In this document: positions 61,026 to 64,000 of the stretch, in pieces
Layout: every line of letters begins with the position of its first letter
How positions within the stretch are numbered: the stretch's first letter is position 1
NCBI RefSeq assembly: GCF_009883055.1
Contig: NZ_WWVR01000010.1
Location: forward strand, 1-64,000
Reading direction: 5' to 3'
From: Blautia sp. BIOML-A1
GTDB taxonomy: Bacteria > Bacillota > Clostridia > Lachnospirales > Lachnospiraceae
Length of the DNA stretch: 64,000 nucleotides
Made by a program: the position numbers and the translations under genes
Notes under the pieces: model-generated
Told to the model about the DNA's origin: nothing
Databases searched by the model: none
Seen by the model: only the letters and a program-made list of their open reading frames with translations

Positions 61026-63131
61026 TTATTTATCCTCTTGTTCAAGAAAGTCAAAAAACAGCGGAGTTCCTCCTGTATGAAGAAACAGAATCTGTTTTCC
61101 CTGGATCTTATGTTCTTCCAGATATTTAACCATACCATAAAATGCCTTTCCTGTATAGGTCATATCAAGAGGGATCCCCTCACTGCCATAAATCCGACGG
61201 ATCAGATCAGCTACCGGCTCCGACCAGGCACCATATCCGCCCTCCATATAGGAATCCGTAAAATGAATCGAATCTTCCATATTTTCCGGAAGTACTCTGT
61301 GGAACTTCTCTGCATATTCTCTGAGATTTCCTGCGATCACTTCTTTTCCTCTCGCAGAATTCCGAGAAACAGAGATTCCTACAATCTTACGGTTATCTCT
61401 CCTGTTCAGGCTTCCTGCAAGAAGTCCCGACTGTGTGGCATTGGTACTGGATGCCAGGAAAATATAGTCAAAATGAACTCCTCGCATATTTTCGTAACGA
61501 CAGATCTCTTCGTAGACCTCTTCATAGCTTCTCATCGGAATCCATTCCCTGCCCTGTCCTCTGGAATTCCCGTAAATATAATACGGTTTATATCCTTTCT
61601 CATAAAGTTCTTTCATTGCCTGCTCCACAGCCGTGGCAATCCCTGATTTACCGCAGGGTATTTCAACAACTCCCATCTTACGGATAATACGGCTGTTACA
61701 GGTTTCTCTGTTATCCTTGATATCTTCCGTGTTATGGATCATATAGCAGGGGATTTCCAGTTCATGACAAAGTGTTGCAAGGATACGGCAGAGATTGGAG
61801 TGATAGTTGCCGTAGATGATCATACTGTCACAGTTTTCTTCCTGCATATTTTCTATGAATTTCCGTGCAAAACGTACTTTGTTCCCGCCAAATGCAAATG
61901 GAAGAAGATCCTCTCTTTTCATAAAAAATGTATTTTTGTTATCTGTATAGCGAAGTCTCTGGATCGGTGTATCAAAGACAGAAACCGGATTTTCCCATGG
62001 TCCATGATGCAAAAGCCTGTCCATTTCTTCATAGGATTCTGCCTGCAGAATAAAAAATCCCGGTCGGCTTCCGCTGTCTGTGATATTGGCAGTTTTTACA
62101 TCGCCCTCCAGCACGACTTTCTTTAAGTTTTGTGGATGATTCTGTCTGATATTTTCCAGAAGCCGAAGATCATTTTCATTCATAAGAAAACGAATTGCAG
62201 AAATGTGGGACTCTGCTTTTTTTAATACAGGTGGGTTTCCGGCTGCTGTGTCCACAACCATCCCGACAAAATCCTGACCTGTAGAAAGCGGTACAAGATC
62301 AGAACCGATGCAGTCACCGCCCATACGGGAACCAATCTCTATAATCCGGATATCACCCTTTTCGTTGATCCGTAATTCACTGTGCCCTGCCCCGAACTTT
62401 ACTTCCAGTGCATCCAGTGCCTGAAATACAACGTTCTCCACCTTCCTTCTCATCTCTTCTGACAATGGAGCCGGCTGTAAATGTCCAACCTCAATATAAT
62501 GAGGACTTCCTGTTGTAAATTTCTTGGTGACTGCAAGGCAGGTGTGTCTTCCCTGGTAGCTGATCGTCTCCACACTGTACTCCGCACCGGAAATATATTC
62601 CTCGATGATTGCTTTTTTCTCAAAAGACTGTCCGACTGCTGCTTCAATCGCCGCCGGAAGATCTGCCGGATCTGTCACCTTGGTGATTGCTCTGCTGCCC
62701 GAGCGGTCTGTCGGCTTTACGATCACCGGAAAGCTCTTCGGCTCTGCTATCTCGCCTTCTCTCACACATTCAAAATACGGCACCGGAATTCCTGCCTTTT
62801 TGAATGCACTGCGCATAGCATATTTATTCGTGGACTGTCGGATGCAATCCGCACTGTTTCCCGGAAGTCCGAGTTTTTCTGCCAGATACTGCACCGTAAT
62901 ATTTGCAAGATCAGAACCAATTGTTGCTACTGCATCCGGTTTTATCCTGCGGCATTCTTCCAGGATCTCATCCATTTCCACAATGCTTATCTCATAAAAA
63001 AAATCCGCATCCTCTGCCCCTATTGCACCTTCTCTCCAGGCAAAAACATGTGTCTCATATCCCATTTCTTTTGCTTTCAGAATCAGAGGCTTCTGAAAAT
63101 CATTTGCCCCAATGATCACGATTTTTTTCAT
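61026..63131 (-). CDS. ATP-grasp ligase fused to a PLP-dependent ACC-deaminase/D-cysteine-desulfhydrase-like domain
   Basis: A protein of 701 residues from ATG 63131 (AAAGGA 5 bases upstream; an open frame extends to 63194). Residues 1 to about 375: ATP-grasp ligase, starting MKKIVIIGAND, with Lys139 in FPVIVKPTDRSGSRAI and metal Glu265 in RIIEIGSRMGGDC. Residues about 385-701: fold-type II PLP enzyme, with Lys418 in FGGNKVRFARKF, Ser-Asn in YHSNLCRIL and LHTGGTPLF near the end, typical of ACC deaminase/D-cysteine desulfhydrase. The fusion suggests the PLP part makes or edits the amino acid that the ligase uses. No reaction is proven. Confidence 0.82.
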   Translation of the reverse strand: MKKIVIIGANDFQKPLILKAKEMGYETHVFAWREGAIGAEDADFFYEISIVEMDEILEECRRIKPDAVATIGSDLANITVQYLAEKLGLPGNSADCIRQSTNKYAMRSAFKKAGIPVPYFECVREGEIAEPKSFPVIVKPTDRSGSRAITKVTDPADLPAAIEAAVGQSFEKKAIIEEYISGAEYSVETISYQGRHTCLAVTKKFTTGSPHYIEVGHLQPAPLSEEMRRKVENVVFQALDALEVKFGAGHSELRINEKGDIRIIEIGSRMGGDCIGSDLVPLSTGQDFVGMVVDTAAGNPPVLKKAESHISAIRFLMNENDLRLLENIRQNHPQNLKKVVLEGDVKTANITDSGSRPGFFILQAESYEEMDRLLHHGPWENPVSVFDTPIQRLRYTDNKNTFFMKREDLLPFAFGGNKVRFARKFIENMQEENCDSMIIYGNYHSNLCRILATLCHELEIPCYMIHNTEDIKDNRETCNSRIIRKMGVVEIPCGKSGIATAVEQAMKELYEKGYKPYYIYGNSRGQGREWIPMRSYEEVYEEICRYENMRGVHFDYIFLASSTNATQSGLLAGSLNRRDNRKIVGISVSRNSARGKEVIAGNLREYAEKFHRVLPENMEDSIHFTDSYMEGGYGAWSEPVADLIRRIYGSEGIPLDMTYTGKAFYGMVKYLEEHKIQGKQILFLHTGGTPLFFDFLEQEDK

Positions 63132-63224
63132 AACAATCCTTTCTAACATTAAAAATGCCGCAAGCCTCAGAAACTCCTCCGATGCCTGCAGCAATTTCAG
63201 TCTCCGTCTGATTGATCGGAGCGT

Positions 63225-64000
63225 TTATTTTGTTTTGTACATTTCGTTGTAGTATTTCTGATAGTCACCACTGGTAACGTTCTTCATCCAGTCCTCATGC
63301 TCAAAGAACCACTGAATGGTCAGGCGGATTCCATCCTCAAAACAGGTTTCCGGGTACCAGCCGACTTCTTCTTTGATCTTGTCCGGTGCGATCGCATAAC
63401 GACGGTCATGTCCCTTACGATCCTCTACATATGTGATCAGCTTCTCACTTACAAGTTCTTTACGCGGATCTCCTTCCGGAAGCATCTCCTGAAGAGTATC
63501 CAGAATAATATGGATGATCTGGATATTCTGTTTCTCATTATGTCCTCCGATGTTGTATGTCTCAAACAGTCTGCCTTTCTCCTGCACCATGTCGATTCCC
63601 TTGGCATGATCCATAACATACAGCCAGTCACGAACATTCTTTCCATCGCCATATACCGGGAGTTTCTTACCCTGAAGTGCATTGTTGATGATCAGCGGAA
63701 TCAGTTTCTCCGGGAACTGGTATGGTCCGTAATTATTACTGCAGTTTGTGATGTTTGCCGGAAACTTATAAGTATCCATATAAGATTTTACCAGCATGTC
63801 TGAGGATGCCTTACTTGCTGAGTATGGGCTGTGCGGATCATACGGAGTTGTCTCATAGAAAAATCCTCCATCCTCTTCCAGTGAACCATATACTTCATCT
63901 GTGGATACATGAAGAAATTTCTTATCCGGTTTGAATGTTCCATCCGGAAGTTCCCATGCAGATTTTGCTGCATTCAGCATAACCAGAGTTCCAAGTACAT
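63225..64000 (-). CDS. rfbB: dTDP-glucose 4,6-dehydratase, partial at window edge
   Basis: The C-terminal about 258 residues of RfbB; the frame runs off the window end, and the first codons visible read VLGTLVMLN, which in full proteins lies about 100 residues after the NAD-binding start. The active-site motifs STDEVYG and YSASKASSD (Tyr/Lys), NNYGPYQFPEKLIP and DHAKGID are present. It makes dTDP-4-keto-6-deoxyglucose, the shared precursor of rhamnose and the WecE-type amino sugar. A gap of about 90 bases separates it from the ATP-grasp/PLP fusion. Confidence 0.95.
   Translation of the reverse strand, partial: VLGTLVMLNAAKSAWELPDGTFKPDKKFLHVSTDEVYGSLEEDGGFFYETTPYDPHSPYSASKASSDMLVKSYMDTYKFPANITNCSNNYGPYQFPEKLIPLIINNALQGKKLPVYGDGKNVRDWLYVMDHAKGIDMVQEKGRLFETYNIGGHNEKQNIQIIHIILDTLQEMLPEGDPRKELVSEKLITYVEDRKGHDRRYAIAPDKIKEEVGWYPETCFEDGIRLTIQWFFEHEDWMKNVTSGDYQKYYNEMYKTK

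Overview
The window looks like chromosomal DNA of a low-to-mid GC Firmicute, most likely Lachnospiraceae (a Blautia, Dorea or Ruminococcus-like gut anaerobe). This is an inference from strong AGGAGG-type ribosome binding sites, TTGACA/TATAAT promoters, carAB organisation, a shared sugar-ABC ATPase paired with a CdaR-type regulator, LCP and YfhO proteins, and protein families (DUF3786, ARMT1-like DUF89, tandem GT2 enzymes) common in that group. No phage, integrase, transposase or CRISPR array is visible.

Left part (1-21 kb): a minus-strand operon runs from a TetR regulator through a TetM-like translational GTPase fused to a Rae1/YacP-type NYN nuclease domain, then a leucine-rich-repeat protein and a VWA/HELLH protein. 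Glycogen enzymes glgB and malQ converge on a shared terminator. Next come an orphan substrate-binding protein, a DUF3786 and a DUF89 protein, an MsmK-like sugar ATPase with a PucR/CdaR-type regulator, and a molybdate island. In that island modABC faces mop plus an HTH-PBP regulator across overlapping divergent promoters with an inverted repeat. A Ser/Asp-rich lipoprotein and uppP follow.

Middle (21-33 kb): carAB, two identical tRNA-Leu(CAG) genes, a four-gene operon led by a ClpX paralogue (zinc-ribbon protein, class A beta-lactamase-fold hydrolase, polytopic membrane protein), and a membrane-anchored HtrA protease.

Right part (33-64 kb): a large cell-surface polysaccharide locus. It holds an LCP ligase, a WbaP-type initiating transferase, several GT2 enzymes (three with tandem GT-A domains), the dTDP-rhamnose genes rfbA, rfbB, rfbC and rfbD, and a Wzm/Wzt exporter with a C-terminal glycan-binding domain. 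A WbdD-like methyltransferase-kinase may be a chain terminator. A decoration module contains a WecE-like aminotransferase, ArnC-like GT2, paired SMR-type flippase subunits, an ATP-grasp ligase and an ATP-grasp/PLP-enzyme fusion, with YfhO as a candidate extracellular transferase. The simplest reading is a rhamnose-containing wall polymer built in the cytoplasm, capped, exported by ABC transporter, decorated outside with a possibly aminoacylated 4-amino-sugar, and joined to the wall by the LCP protein. One active and one apparently dead D,D-carboxypeptidase sit within or beside this locus.

A family of short intergenic repeats (GTAACTRTTCA type) is scattered through the window. Two full-length copies share a hairpin with a compensatory base-pair change.
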